A DNA stretch of 64,000 nt from Phytopseudomonas dryadis (GTDB lineage Bacteria > Pseudomonadota > Gammaproteobacteria > Pseudomonadales > Pseudomonadaceae). Numbering within the stretch: position 1 is the stretch's first letter; every line of letters begins with the position of its first letter. Below, one piece after another: positions 42,781-52,441 of the stretch. The position numbers and the translations under genes are program-made. The notes beneath the pieces are model-generated. The model made no database searches and was not told the DNA's origin. It worked only from the letters and a program-made list of their open reading frames with translations. The stretch covers positions 1-64,000 of the forward strand of contig NZ_QJUM01000016.1 of the NCBI RefSeq assembly GCF_004327355.1, given 5' to 3'.

Positions 42781-45257
42781 GGTTGCGCGACTGCCAGTAC
42801 GGGGACGCTCTGGCGCGCCCAATAATGAGCCCAGCACTGCTGTTCGGCGGGCAGCCAGCGCTGCTTGCCGGCGGCGCCGAGCGGTTGAGCCGGCGCTTGC
42901 AGCAGGTGTTCCAGCCGGTACACCGAGCGCCGGCGTGGGCCTTGGGCGTCCCCGTCCTCGTCGCGCAGGCTGCTGAATTGCAGATCATGCTCGAAGGACT
43001 CGAACAGCGGTTGCTGCCCCAGCGATTCGCTGAACCGGCGCAGTGTCCGTGCCTGGCAATCGAGCAGCAGCAGGCGCCAGGCATCGTGCTTGAGATCCGT
43101 TTCGGCGCCACGGGGCAGGTAGCGGCACAGCGCCAGATAGCGTCCGTCGGCCGACCAGATGGCCGGCGGAGCCAGGTCGCCGATCCCGCAGCCGGAGGCC
43201 GTGAGCAACCAGCCCCCGCCATGTGGTGCGTGCGCCGCTTCACGGCGATAGCGAGTGGTGAAGCCGAACAGATAGGCGCTGTCGCCACCTGCCGGGGCGG
43301 GCAACAGGTAGTCGCTGGCGGCTTGCGCGTGCTGCGTGACAGTGGCGATCCGCGTCGAGGGCCGCGCTTGCCAGCGGCCGTCCAGCCACTCGAGGGTCAC
43401 CTGTTGGTAATACGGACGGGTCTCCTCGGCTCGCTCGGTCAGGCCCAGCGCGACCTCCTCGGCCTGCAGGGGGAAGTCGCATCCTTGCAGGCGGCCCGGT
43501 GGCGCCGCTCGACCGGGCCGATGCTCATGCACAAGGCTGCGGCCACGCAGGCACAACAGGTGGATGCGTCCCTCGCGGAAGCCTTGCAGGTGCAAGCCCG
43601 GCAGCGCCTCGTCGCAGTAGTGCAGGCGACGCGCGCGGACATCGACGACGGCCAGGCGCTGAGCCAGCGCCGGGCTGTCGGCGAAGGCCACCAGGGCAAT
43701 GCGTTCGCCCTGTTCGTCGAGACGATGATCGAGCAGCCATTCGCCGGGCAGCGTCCAGTCGCCGATGCGGCATCGATAGGCCGCGTAGCGTCCGTCCGTG
43801 GCCATCCGCTGTCGCTGCCAGTGCAGATGGCTGCCGTCGTACAGTTCAGCACTGCGAAACGCTGCGCACGCCCCGTGCCCTGCATCCAGGGCCAGCAGCG
43901 GTTGCAGGGTCGCCAGAGGGATCTCGATCCAGCGCTCGAGCCCCTGCGCGTCGGTGGCCGCGACGACCGCCAGGGGCGCGAAGCTGAAGCTGTGCAATGC
44001 GCCGTAGCGGCCTTCGCTCAAGGATGGATGACCCAGGCTGGTACTGAACACCAATTGATCGGCATCCAGAGCGAGCAGTTCACAGCCGCCGGTGTGGACC
44101 TCGTCGGCTAATGGCCGTGGCGGTTCGCCCAGGCGACGCCAGCCGGCGTCGGCCTGCCACAGCCAGTAGCCGGGCGTCTGGCTGCTGCGCTCGCGGGCGG
44201 CGCAGGCGAACGCCAGGCCGTCCGCCCGCCACAGCGGCGCGTCCTGGCCATTCAGCAGCAGCCCGCTGGGCTGGCCGTCGAGGTGCAGCTCTCCGGCCGG
44301 GCTGCGGAGTGGCTGCAGCGGGTCGGGCAACTCGCGCAGGCTGTGGGGCAGCCAGGGCTGGCTCGTCACCCTGGGCGCCTGCGGCGGTGCGGGCAATTGC
44401 ACCTCGGCCCGCTCCGGGTCGAACCCGTCCAGCTCGTCCTGGGCCACACGGATATCGGCGATGCTGACCATCGGCACCGCCTCGGCGCCGTTCTTGAGCG
44501 TCTCCAGGGACTCACTGGCAGGCGCGTTGGAGGTCAGCGGGCTGTGGCGGCCGTAGACCCTGTCGTCGACACGGTCCAGCTCCCAGAAGCGCTGTTCGTC
44601 CCGGCATCGATAGAGCCGCTGTTCCTGCCGGTCGTACAGCAGCAGGCCCCAGCGATCACGGCTGGGCACGGGCGAAACGAAATAGCGGCCATCCTCGGAG
44701 AATGTCGCCGAAGGGCTGGCATTGCTGATGATGGCGCCGTCGGGTAGCAGGTAGTCGCAGAGCTGCGGGCCGCCCATGGCGATCTCGCTGGCACCGAGCA
44801 CTCTCACCGGTTCTCCCTGCGGGGTGGTCTCCGGAGCCGGGCCGTTCCAGGCGCTGCGCCCCCGGCTCGGCATCACCTCGGGCGGCAAGGGTTCAGCGGC
44901 GGGCCTGGCGCGTGTCAGGCGCAGGCCGGCATAGCGCTCGAACAGGCTGAGGCCATAGAGCCCCGCCAGGATACTGAACAAGCCGAGCAGGTAACCGGGC
45001 AGGCCATCGACCGCCAGGCATAGGGCGAAGCCCAGTCCGATGGTCCAGCCGGTCGCCAACTGGGTGGTACGCAAGCCGACCCGGCCCCGGTACCGATCCT
45101 GCCACCATTGCAGCGGGAACAGCAGCAGCCAGATCGCCGCCGCCAGTGGCAACGGCAGCCAGATCGGCAGCGCCAGGGTGGAGGCGAGCCAGAGGACCTC
45201 GATGCCCAGCCCGGCGAACAGCGTTGCCAGGGACTTCCGCTCGTTGATCGCATCCAT
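42777..45257 (-). CDS. Large membrane-anchored protein of unknown function (826 aa)
   Basis: I do not recognise the family. Four hydrophobic segments occupy about residues 10-110. The remaining 700 residues contain repeated blade-like units ending in patterns such as DGRYFVSPVPSRDRWGLLLYDRQ, ADGLAFACA, TDGRYAAYRCRIGDW and ADGRYLALCRYLPRG, suggesting a WD40- or TolB-like beta-propeller. The topology implies membrane anchoring with a large soluble propeller. The downstream 405-residue gene overlaps it by four bases. No regulatory site was recognised upstream (45258-45378). Confidence 0.6.
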   Translation of the reverse strand: MDAINERKSLATLFAGLGIEVLWLASTLALPIWLPLPLAAAIWLLLFPLQWWQDRYRGRVGLRTTQLATGWTIGLGFALCLAVDGLPGYLLGLFSILAGLYGLSLFERYAGLRLTRARPAAEPLPPEVMPSRGRSAWNGPAPETTPQGEPVRVLGASEIAMGGPQLCDYLLPDGAIISNASPSATFSEDGRYFVSPVPSRDRWGLLLYDRQEQRLYRCRDEQRFWELDRVDDRVYGRHSPLTSNAPASESLETLKNGAEAVPMVSIADIRVAQDELDGFDPERAEVQLPAPPQAPRVTSQPWLPHSLRELPDPLQPLRSPAGELHLDGQPSGLLLNGQDAPLWRADGLAFACAARERSSQTPGYWLWQADAGWRRLGEPPRPLADEVHTGGCELLALDADQLVFSTSLGHPSLSEGRYGALHSFSFAPLAVVAATDAQGLERWIEIPLATLQPLLALDAGHGACAAFRSAELYDGSHLHWQRQRMATDGRYAAYRCRIGDWTLPGEWLLDHRLDEQGERIALVAFADSPALAQRLAVVDVRARRLHYCDEALPGLHLQGFREGRIHLLCLRGRSLVHEHRPGRAAPPGRLQGCDFPLQAEEVALGLTERAEETRPYYQQVTLEWLDGRWQARPSTRIATVTQHAQAASDYLLPAPAGGDSAYLFGFTTRYRREAAHAPHGGGWLLTASGCGIGDLAPPAIWSADGRYLALCRYLPRGAETDLKHDAWRLLLLDCQARTLRRFSESLGQQPLFESFEHDLQFSSLRDEDGDAQGPRRRSVYRLEHLLQAPAQPLGAAGKQRWLPAEQQCWAHYWARQSVPVLAVAQP

Positions 45258-45378
45258 ACTCTGTCCTTGGCCTGGGTTGCCGCTCGATCGATTTCGTCCG
45301 GGGCATCCGCTGTCGAGGCCGCCGGGCCGGGTTAACGGTATGCGATCCGGGGGCCGCGGGAAATACCCGTTGGCGCGT

Positions 45379-45810
<432 letters not shown>

Positions 45811-45850
45811 GCCGAACGGACTCGTTGACCGGGGAGCGCCCAGCTTACCC

Positions 45851-45881
45851 GATCCGGGCCGGCAAAGCGCCGGCCCGGATC
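45851..45881. terminator. GC-rich hairpin downstream of the YbaL-type antiporter
   Basis: GATCCGGGCCGGC (45851-45863) and GCCGGCCCGGATC (45869-45881) are perfect 13-base arms around AAAGC. It lies 20 bases past the antiporter stop on the minus strand and upstream of the DUF3301 start. There is no T-run, so it may act as a 3' stabiliser rather than an intrinsic terminator. Confidence 0.55.
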
Positions 45882-45900
45882 GATGGCCGCGGCATCCCGC

Positions 45901-47595
45901 TCATTGCGCGCGGGTAGCCGGCGGCTGGATGCCCAGGCGCTCGAACATCACCCGGGCGATTTCCCGCTCGCCCATCACCACCAGATCGGCGTCGTGCTCG
46001 CGCAGGTAGTCGACTTCGTCGTCGAAGTGAGCGCGGGCGATGATGTCCAGAGCGGCATTGGCCTGGCGGCCATGGATGGCGATCTGGCCGGCTTCCAGGC
46101 TGTTGGGGATGGCGATCATCAGCCAGCGCGCCTGGGCGACGTTGGCCAGATCCAGCACGTGGGTGCTGGCGGCGTTGCCGAGCACCACGCTGAAGCCTTC
46201 CTCGCGCAGTTCCTGGGCGCGGGTGCGGTTGTCGTCGATGATCACCAGCGGCACCCCTTCCTCGCGCAGGCGCTTGCTGATGCGGCTGCCGACGCGGCCG
46301 TGGCCGATGAGAATGGCGTGGCCGACTTCGCTGATCGGGTGCAGGTCGTTGTCTTCGCTTTCCGCCTCGCTGACCTGATCGGCCGGCGTGGTGTGCTCGC
46401 GGCGATCGAGCCAGGGTTGCAGGCGGTCGATCAGCAGGAACAGCAGCGGGTTGAACAGGATCGACAGGATCGCCCCGGCCAGCACCAGGTCGCGCCCGGC
46501 CTCCGGCACCAGGTCGAGGCCGATGCCCAGGCCGATGAGGATGAAGGAGAATTCGCCGATCTGCGCCAGGCTCACGGAAATGGTCAGCGCCGTGCTCAGC
46601 GGTTTGCCGAAGGCCATGACGATGACCATGGCCGCCAGCGATTTACCCAGCACGATGACCAGGAAGGTCCCCAGCACCAGCAGCGGCTGCTCGAGCAGGA
46701 TGCTCGGGTTGAACAGCATGCCCACCGAGACGAAGAACAGCACGGCGAAGGCGTCGCGCAGCGGCAGCGAGTCTTCCGCGGCCTTGTGGCTGTATTCCGA
46801 TTCGTTGAGGATCATCCCGGCGAAGAACGCGCCGAGGGCGAAGGACACGCCGAACAGCTGGGCCGAGCCATAGGCGATGCCCATGGCGATGGCCAGCACG
46901 GCCAGGGTGAACAGTTCACGGGAACCGGTGCCGGCACTGCGTTCCAGCAGCCAGGGGATGACCCGGCGGCCGACCACCACCATCAGCGCGACGAAGGCGG
47001 TGACCTTGCCCAGGGTGAGCAGCAGCTGCATGCCGATGCTGCTGTCGCCGTCGCCCTGGGGGATGCCGCCGAGCACGCCGGAAAGGGCGGGCAGCAGCAC
47101 CAGGGCCAGGACCATCACCAGGTCTTCGACGATCAGCCAGCCGACGGCGATCTTGCCGCGCCGGCTGTCGATCAGCTGACGCTCTTCCAGGGCGCGCAGC
47201 AGCACCACGGTACTGGCCACCGACAGCGCCAGGCCGAACACCAGGCCGGCGCCCCAGCCCCAGCCCATGGCCCAGGCCAGGGCCATGCCCATCAGCGTGG
47301 CGGCGGCGATCTGCACCACCGCGCCGGGAATGGCGATGTGCTTGACCGACATCAGATCCTTGAGCGAGAAGTGCAGGCCCACGCCGAACATCAGCAGGAT
47401 CACGCCGATCTCGGAGATTTCGTGGGACAGTTCCTTGTCGGCGACGAAGCCGGGGGTGAACGGGCCGACCACCACGCCGGCGAGCAGGTAGCCTACCAGT
47501 GGCGACAGGCGCAGGCGGTTGGCCAGGCTGCCGAACAGGTAGGCCAGCACGAAGCCGGCGGCGATGGTCGCAATCAGGGGGGTGTGATGAGGCAT
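45901..47595 (-). CDS. YbaL/KefB-type monovalent cation:proton antiporter with TrkA-N domain
   Basis: CPA2-family antiporter of 564 residues. A membrane domain of about 12 segments (to about 385) has the family motif ALSVASTVVLLRALEERQL. A cytoplasmic TrkA-N/RCK domain begins with ILIGHGRVGSRISKRLREEGVPLVIID, a Rossmann nucleotide-binding motif. Such proteins exchange K+ or Na+ for protons, gated by nucleotides or redox. I chose the ATG at 47595, which has a GGGAGAG ribosome site. The promoter region contains an unusual AT island at 47700-47733. A second Kef-type antiporter lies at 49845. Confidence 0.86.
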   Translation of the reverse strand: MPHHTPLIATIAAGFVLAYLFGSLANRLRLSPLVGYLLAGVVVGPFTPGFVADKELSHEISEIGVILLMFGVGLHFSLKDLMSVKHIAIPGAVVQIAAATLMGMALAWAMGWGWGAGLVFGLALSVASTVVLLRALEERQLIDSRRGKIAVGWLIVEDLVMVLALVLLPALSGVLGGIPQGDGDSSIGMQLLLTLGKVTAFVALMVVVGRRVIPWLLERSAGTGSRELFTLAVLAIAMGIAYGSAQLFGVSFALGAFFAGMILNESEYSHKAAEDSLPLRDAFAVLFFVSVGMLFNPSILLEQPLLVLGTFLVIVLGKSLAAMVIVMAFGKPLSTALTISVSLAQIGEFSFILIGLGIGLDLVPEAGRDLVLAGAILSILFNPLLFLLIDRLQPWLDRREHTTPADQVSEAESEDNDLHPISEVGHAILIGHGRVGSRISKRLREEGVPLVIIDDNRTRAQELREEGFSVVLGNAASTHVLDLANVAQARWLMIAIPNSLEAGQIAIHGRQANAALDIIARAHFDDEVDYLREHDADLVVMGEREIARVMFERLGIQPPATRAQ

Positions 47596-47691
47596 GCGCT
47601 CTCCCGGTGAACATGAGGGCCTGACATGCCTGCGCTGCACGGGAGACAGCGCAGAACTGCGTGGCGATGAAGCGGCCGGATTGCCCGACCA

Positions 47692-47740
47692 AAAGACCGA
47701 TATTTTATATTAAATTATTATTTATAACTAAATGGTCTTT
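47692..47740. promoter_or_regulatory. AT-only island flanked by inverted repeats
   Basis: AAAGACC (47692-47698) and GGTCTTT (47734-47740) bracket a stretch of more than 30 bases with only one G or C. In this GC-rich sequence it stands out strongly. It lies upstream of the YbaL-type gene and downstream of the thioesterase gene (both minus strand), so an UP-element or promoter role for the antiporter is plausible. Confidence 0.5.
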
Positions 47741-47756
47741 ATACAAGATGTTTCAA

Positions 47757-47781
47757 GGGCTGGCGCGAGGCGCGCCAGCCC
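47757..47781 (-). terminator. Hairpin downstream of the thioesterase gene
   Basis: GGGCTGGCGCG (47757-47767) and CGCGCCAGCCC (47771-47781) are perfect 11-base arms around a three-base loop, seven bases past the thioesterase stop on the minus strand. Only a short TTG follows, so termination may be weak. Confidence 0.55.
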
Positions 47782-47787
47782 GCGTCG

Positions 47788-48267
47788 CTACTCGCCTCTG
47801 AGGGCGCGATAGCGGTTTTCCAGCTCCTGGCGAATCTCCCGGCGCTGGCGGCCCTGCTCGAAACGCCGCCGTTCTTCCGCGGTCTGCGGTTGACGGGGCG
47901 GCACCTCGATCGATTTACCCTGCTCGTCGACCGCCACCATGGTGAAGAAGCAGCTGTTGGTGTGGCGCACCGAACGCTCGCGGATGTTTTCCGTGATCAC
48001 CTTGATGCCCACTTCCATGGAGGTTCGTCCGGTGTAGTTGACCGAGGCGAGGAAGGTCACCAGTTCGCCGACATGCACCGGTTCGCGAAAGGTCACCTGG
48101 TCCACCGACAGGGTCACCACGTAGCGTCCGGCATAGCGGCTGGAACAGGCATAGGCGACTTCGTCGAGGTACTTGAGCAGCGTGCCGCCGTGCACGTTGC
48201 CGGAAAAGTTGGCCATGTCCGGGGTCATCAGGACAGTCATCGTCAATTGCGCGTTTCCGGGTTCCAT
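47788..48267 (-). CDS. Hotdog-fold acyl-CoA thioesterase
   Basis: Cytoplasmic thioesterase of 159 residues, hydrolysing acyl-CoA. The active-site region FSGNVHGGTLLKYLDEVAY has the conserved N24, H26, GG and D35 of the YciA/BFIT-like group, followed by VDQVTFREPVHVGELVTF. The C-terminus is a charged helix (AEERRRFEQGRQRREIRQELENRY). It stands alone with a strong downstream hairpin. The acyl chain preference cannot be read from the sequence. Confidence 0.87.
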   Translation of the reverse strand: MEPGNAQLTMTVLMTPDMANFSGNVHGGTLLKYLDEVAYACSSRYAGRYVVTLSVDQVTFREPVHVGELVTFLASVNYTGRTSMEVGIKVITENIRERSVRHTNSCFFTMVAVDEQGKSIEVPPRQPQTAEERRRFEQGRQRREIRQELENRYRALRGE

Positions 48268-48449
48268 AGTGTGCTCGGGTCTTGATCGGGTGGGGGGAGA
48301 GGCGTTTCAGCGTGCTGAACCCTAGCGTTTATAACAGGCGCAGGCCCTTGGATTGTGTCTATTCCCTCGATTGGTGCAACGTATGCAGCGGCTCGAGGGG
48401 CATTTCACTCACCGGGCCATGGCCCATTTGCCTGACAAGGACGAGATCC

Positions 48450-49178
48450 ATGATGCGCACCTTTGTGTTTTCTGCCCTGCTGTCCCTGGTGGCCGGCGTC
48501 GCCCAGGCCGCGCCCATACCCTGCGCGAGCGTCAGCCAGTGCAATGAAGAGGGGACGGCGGCCTACCAGGCCGGACGCTTCGAGGAGGCTGTCGAGGCAT
48601 TCGAGCGGCAATTGCGGCGGGTCGCACAGGATGACAGCGCCGCCCGCGAGCTGGCCCTGAACAACCTGGTGGTGGCCAACCTGCGCCTGGGGCGGCCCGG
48701 CATGGCGCGGGCCTGGCTGAACCTGGCCGTCGCCGATGGCCTGCAAGGCCCGGCTACCCGGCACAACCTGCGTTCGCTGGCCGAGGCGGTGGACTATCCG
48801 GCCCTGGAGGCCGGTATCGAGGGTCACTACCTGCGTTATGCCGGCTCGGCGGCGTGGAGCAGCCTGGATATCAGCCGCGCCGCGGACGGTGGCTACCGGG
48901 TGCATTTTTCGCCGATACGCGCCGGGGCCAAGGTCGAGGAATACGGCCCGGCGGCGATTGGCGATCTGCAGGGCCGCCTGCAGGGCGAGCGCACCTACTT
49001 CCTGCTGCAGGACGCCGGGCTGGCTTCCGGCTGCGCCGTCGAGCTGTTCAACGAGGGACTGGACATCCGCGTTCTGGAAGTCTTCGATCCACAGTGCCAG
49101 CGCTATGGCGGCGCCGGTATCAGCGTGGCCGGCAACTATCTGAAAGTGAGCGCCGAACCGCAGGGGGACGAACGCTGA
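48450..49178 (+). CDS. Exported TPR-like protein
   Basis: Protein of 242 residues with a signal peptide (about 1-21, ending in AQA). Residues 30-110 look like two tetratricopeptide repeats (AAYQAGRFEEAVEAFERQL, ALNNLVVANLRLGRPGMARAWLNLAVADG). The C-terminal 120 residues are beta-rich with no family I recognise. I chose the ATG at 48450; frames reaching 48282 lack a ribosome site and have an unlikely composition. It stands alone. Confidence 0.72.
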   Translation: MMRTFVFSALLSLVAGVAQAAPIPCASVSQCNEEGTAAYQAGRFEEAVEAFERQLRRVAQDDSAARELALNNLVVANLRLGRPGMARAWLNLAVADGLQGPATRHNLRSLAEAVDYPALEAGIEGHYLRYAGSAAWSSLDISRAADGGYRVHFSPIRAGAKVEEYGPAAIGDLQGRLQGERTYFLLQDAGLASGCAVELFNEGLDIRVLEVFDPQCQRYGGAGISVAGNYLKVSAEPQGDER

Positions 49179-49844
49179 TCCGGATGGCGTGCCGCCGGCG
49201 GCTGAGAAAGGCGTCATCTACCCGGCGGCTATCGCGTCGAACAGCCTTTCCGGTCGCTCGGGCCGAGCGCAGCGGCATCCGGTAAATGGTGCCCTGGGTA
49301 TCGCTGCGCTCGACCCAGGCTACGGCCTTTCCCAGGATGATGTTCGAGCGGGGTGGATGGCGCCTTATCCATCCATCGGGGGTGGGTCGGTCATCGGTGT
49401 CGGGAGCGTCGTCAGCTGTTCCAGATGGGCGCGCATGCAGTGCATGGCCAGGGCGACAGCATCCATGCCGCCGTGGCCGCTGCCGATCGATCGCAACCAG
49501 GCTCCGTGGAGCTCGGGCGCTGTCGAACCGGGTCGTGCGGGTGACCCGCGCAATGCCGTGAACGTCTTCGTTGCGTCGCGGCGCGGCGGGCCGAGCGAGG
49601 CGCGCCCCCCGGCGGTTTCCGGGCAAATGTTTCTTGATATTGCGGGGTCGCGGCGGCCATGGATCGGATGTTAACCTGCGGTCGACGTTGCCTTGCAACG
49701 GGCCGATAACCCCCATTTCCAACAGGCTCACGAGAGCCATCGAGCAGCCGCCCGTGCGCGCTCGTGCCTGTCCGGGAACTGTTGCGGTGTGCCGCCCGGC
49801 CTGCGCCGAACCTCAGCAGACCTATTGAACAAGGAGCAGCTCTC
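49179..49844. other. Long gap upstream of the Kef-type antiporter
   Basis: A 666-base stretch with a family B repeat at 49254-49323 and no gene I can support. The open frames present on both strands have unlikely composition and are out of keeping with neighbouring codon use. The promoter of the antiporter gene must lie here but I could not assign it. Confidence 0.5.
49254..49323. repeat. REP-like hairpin, family B copy 2
   Basis: The left arm GGGCCGAGCGCAGCGGCATCC and the right arm GGGTATCGCTGCGCTCGACC pair imperfectly around a short centre. It is related to 4221-4293, and the right arm also to the half copy at 51726-51760. Confidence 0.65.
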
Positions 49845-51608
49845 ATGCATGCCATCAGCTTCATCCAGGATCTAGCGGTGATCATGCTGGTGGCCGGCGT
49901 GGTCACCGTGCTGTTCCACCGCTTCAAGCAGCCGGTGGTGCTCGGTTACATCCTCGCCGGCTTCCTCATCGGCCCGCACACCCCGCCGTTCGGCCTGATC
50001 CACGATGAAGAGACCATCCGCACCCTGGCCGAGCTGGGGGTGATCTTCCTGATGTTCTGCCTGGGGCTGGAATTCAGCCTGCGCAAGCTGTTCAACGTCG
50101 GCGCCACCGCCTTCATCGCGGCGTTCCTGGAAATCATCCTGATGATCTGGATCGGTTTCGAGATCGGCCGCTACTTCGGCTGGAGCACCATGGATTCGCT
50201 GTTCCTCGGCGCGATCCTGGCGATTTCCTCGACCACCATCATCATCAAGGCGCTCAGCGACCTGAAGATGAAGAACGAGCGCTTCGCCCAGCTGATCTTC
50301 GGCGTGCTGATCGTCGAGGACATCCTCGGTATCGGCATCATCGCCCTGCTCTCCGGTATCGCCCTGAGCGGCAGCGTGGAAACCGGCGAGGTGTTCGCCA
50401 CCGTCGGCAAGCTGTCGCTGTTCATGATCGTCGCCCTGGTCATCGGCATCATCCTGGTGCCGCGCATCCTCGCCTACGTGGCCAAGTTCGAAAGCAACGA
50501 GATGCTGCTGGTCGCGGTGCTGGGCATGTGCTTCGGCTTCTGCCTGCTGGTGGTCAAGCTGGAGTACAGCATGGTGCTGGGCGCCTTCCTGATCGGCGCG
50601 ATCATGGCCGAGTCGCGCCAACTGGTGCAGATCGAGCGTCTGGTCGAGCCGGTGCGCGACATGTTCAGCGCCATCTTCTTCGTCGCCATCGGCCTGCTGC
50701 TCGACCCTCATGTGCTGGTCGAATACGCCTGGCCGATCGCGGTGATCACCGTGGCCGTGATCGTCGGCAAGGTATTCTCGTGCAGCATCGGCTCGTTCAT
50801 CGCCGGCAACGACGGGCGCACCTCGCTGCGCGTCGGCATGGGCCTGTCGCAGATCGGCGAGTTCTCCTTCATCATCGCCACCCTGGGCATGACCCTGCAG
50901 GTGACCAGCGACTTCCTCTACCCGGTGGCGGTGGCCGTTTCGGTGATCACCACCCTGACCACGCCGTACCTGATCCGCGCCGCCGACCCCCTGGCCCTGA
51001 GCCTGGGCAAGGCCATGCCGCAGCGGGTCTCGCGGGTCTTCTCGTTGTACGGCGAATGGCTGCGCAGCATCCAGCCGCAAGGCCAGGGCGCGATACTCGC
51101 CGGGATGATCCGCAAGATCGTCCTGCAGGTGCTGGTCAACCTGGCGTTCGTGGTGGCGATCTTCCTCGGCATCGCCTTCTTCGCCACGCAGATCGGTGCC
51201 TGGCTGGCCCAGTGGCTGGATCAGGAGAATCTGCGCAAGGCGCTGATCTGGGGCGCGGCCCTGCTGTTGTCGCTGCCGTGCCTGATCGCCGCGTACCGCA
51301 AGATCAAGGCGCTGTCCATGCTGCTCGCCGAGATGGGCGTGCGCCAGGAGAAGGCCGGCCGCCACACGGCGCGGGTACGCAAGGTGATTTCCGAGGTGAT
51401 TCCACTGCTGTCGCTGGTCGGCATCATGGTGCTGCTGACGGCGCTGTCGTCGAGCATCCTGCCGTCCAACGACATGCTGCTGCTGGTCGGCGTGGTCGCC
51501 GCCGGGGTGGTGGCCGTGCTGTGGCGCTGGTTCATCCGCGTGCACACACGCCTGCAGATCGCCTTGTTCGAAACGCTGGACAAGCCCGAGACACCCGGGC
51601 ATCACTGA
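49845..51608 (+). CDS. Kef-type cation:proton antiporter with extra C-terminal membrane domain
   Basis: CPA2-family antiporter of 587 residues. The N-terminal membrane domain (to about 390) contains GAILAISSTTIIIKALSDLKMK and LIFGVLIVEDILGIGIIALLSG, the family hallmarks. Unlike the antiporter at 45901-47595, it has no TrkA-N domain. Instead it carries three or four further membrane segments (about 460-565) and a short cytoplasmic end. The start has a strong AAGGAG ribosome site. A rho-independent-type hairpin follows at 51644-51679. Confidence 0.86.
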   Translation: MHAISFIQDLAVIMLVAGVVTVLFHRFKQPVVLGYILAGFLIGPHTPPFGLIHDEETIRTLAELGVIFLMFCLGLEFSLRKLFNVGATAFIAAFLEIILMIWIGFEIGRYFGWSTMDSLFLGAILAISSTTIIIKALSDLKMKNERFAQLIFGVLIVEDILGIGIIALLSGIALSGSVETGEVFATVGKLSLFMIVALVIGIILVPRILAYVAKFESNEMLLVAVLGMCFGFCLLVVKLEYSMVLGAFLIGAIMAESRQLVQIERLVEPVRDMFSAIFFVAIGLLLDPHVLVEYAWPIAVITVAVIVGKVFSCSIGSFIAGNDGRTSLRVGMGLSQIGEFSFIIATLGMTLQVTSDFLYPVAVAVSVITTLTTPYLIRAADPLALSLGKAMPQRVSRVFSLYGEWLRSIQPQGQGAILAGMIRKIVLQVLVNLAFVVAIFLGIAFFATQIGAWLAQWLDQENLRKALIWGAALLLSLPCLIAAYRKIKALSMLLAEMGVRQEKAGRHTARVRKVISEVIPLLSLVGIMVLLTALSSSILPSNDMLLLVGVVAAGVVAVLWRWFIRVHTRLQIALFETLDKPETPGHH

Positions 51609-51643
51609 GGCAGCGGCAAGCTTGAAGCCACAAGCTGCAAGAA

Positions 51644-51679
51644 AAAGCCCCGTGTTCGCGAAAGCGAGCACGGGGCTTT
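51644..51679. terminator. Rho-independent-type terminator
   Basis: AAAGCCCCGTG (51644-51654) pairs with CACGGGGCTTT (51669-51679), and the inner TCGC-GAAA-GCGA extends the stem with a tetraloop. The A- and T-runs allow termination in either direction, between the convergent antiporter and SMI1/KNR4 genes. Confidence 0.82.
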
Positions 51680-51725
51680 GCGTTTGCGCTCCTGCAACGG
51701 GTCACTGAGTGAAGTGCTTGCAGTT

Positions 51726-51760
51726 CCCTGGGTATCGCTGCGCTCAACGCCAGGCTACCC
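51726..51760. repeat. REP-like half element, family B copy 3
   Basis: CCCTGGGTATCGCTGCGCTCA with CGCCAGGCTACCC repeats the right arm of the copy at 49254-49323. Just before and after it lie AAGCTTGAAGCCACAAGCTGCAAG-like sequence (from about 51618) and GCAGCTTGCAGCTG (from 51790), another loose inverted pair. Confidence 0.55.
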
Positions 51761-51804
51761 GAGCTCTGACCATCGCTGGATACTTGTTTTGCAGCTTGCA
51801 GCTG

Positions 51805-52212
51805 TTATTCCTCCAGCCAGACCTCGCGCACCCAGTGCCAGACCGAGTCCCAGCTTTCGTCGGTGAGGTCTTCCTCTTCGCCGTCCCAGAGCAGCACGGT
51901 GCCGTCCTGCTCCACGCAGTAGTAGTTGCCGTGATCCTCGCAGATCGGCACCAGTTCGCGCGGTACGCCCAGCGACCAGGCCACCGAGGCGACCTCGGGC
52001 AGGTAGGTGTGCGATTGCGGGTCGGTGACCGTGACCGGTTCCAGGCGGCCGTAGACCACATCGCTGACCTTGAGCAGGAACTCGCGCAGTTCGAACGGCA
52101 GGTTGATGAGGATCTGCTCCTCGATTTCCACCAGCAGTTCCTCATCCGGCAACTCCAATGGCACCGGCACGGGTTCGTTCAGTTCACGCAGCTGTTCGAT
52201 GACTTCTTCCAT
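51805..52212 (-). CDS. SMI1/KNR4 (SUKH) family protein
   Basis: Acidic protein of 135 residues with the SMI1/KNR4-type pattern: PLELPDEELLVEIEEQILINLPFELREFLLKVSDVVYG near the start and LVPICEDHGNYYCVEQDGTVLLWDGEEEDLTDESWDSVWHWVREVW at the end. SUKH proteins include immunity proteins of toxin systems, but solitary chromosomal members also exist and no toxin gene adjoins this one. I chose the ATG at 52212 with GGAG upstream; the frame to 52392 is not supported. Confidence 0.78.
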   Translation of the reverse strand: MEEVIEQLRELNEPVPVPLELPDEELLVEIEEQILINLPFELREFLLKVSDVVYGRLEPVTVTDPQSHTYLPEVASVAWSLGVPRELVPICEDHGNYYCVEQDGTVLLWDGEEEDLTDESWDSVWHWVREVWLEE

Positions 52213-52399
52213 GGGGGCTCCAGCTTGAAGGTTGGCACGTTCGGGTTGGGCGGCAGGAAGGAGCGGGCTTCGCTCAGCCTCTGACTCACTACTGTCCTCG
52301 ATAGCGCAGCTTTTTACGCTGAATGGAAAATAGCCACAAGTCGGAAAAAATTCCCGGGGGGAGCGTGTCACGTCGCCCGCGGCGCTCTCCAAGCCATAA

Positions 52400-52424
52400 A
52401 AAACCCGGGCAAAGCCCGGGTTTT
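52400..52424. terminator. Rho-independent terminator of the Tim44-domain gene
   Basis: AAAACCCGGGC (52400-52410), loop AAA, GCCCGGGTTTT (52414-52424). The stem is perfect with flanking A- and T-runs and lies 17 bases past the stop of the minus-strand gene at 52442. Confidence 0.88.
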
Positions 52425-52441
52425 GTGTGCTGCGTCAGCGA

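Noticed and set aside
49412-49927. A 171-codon minus-strand frame upstream of the Kef-type antiporter
   Set aside because: It overlaps the real start of that gene and has random-looking Arg/Ser/Pro-rich composition.
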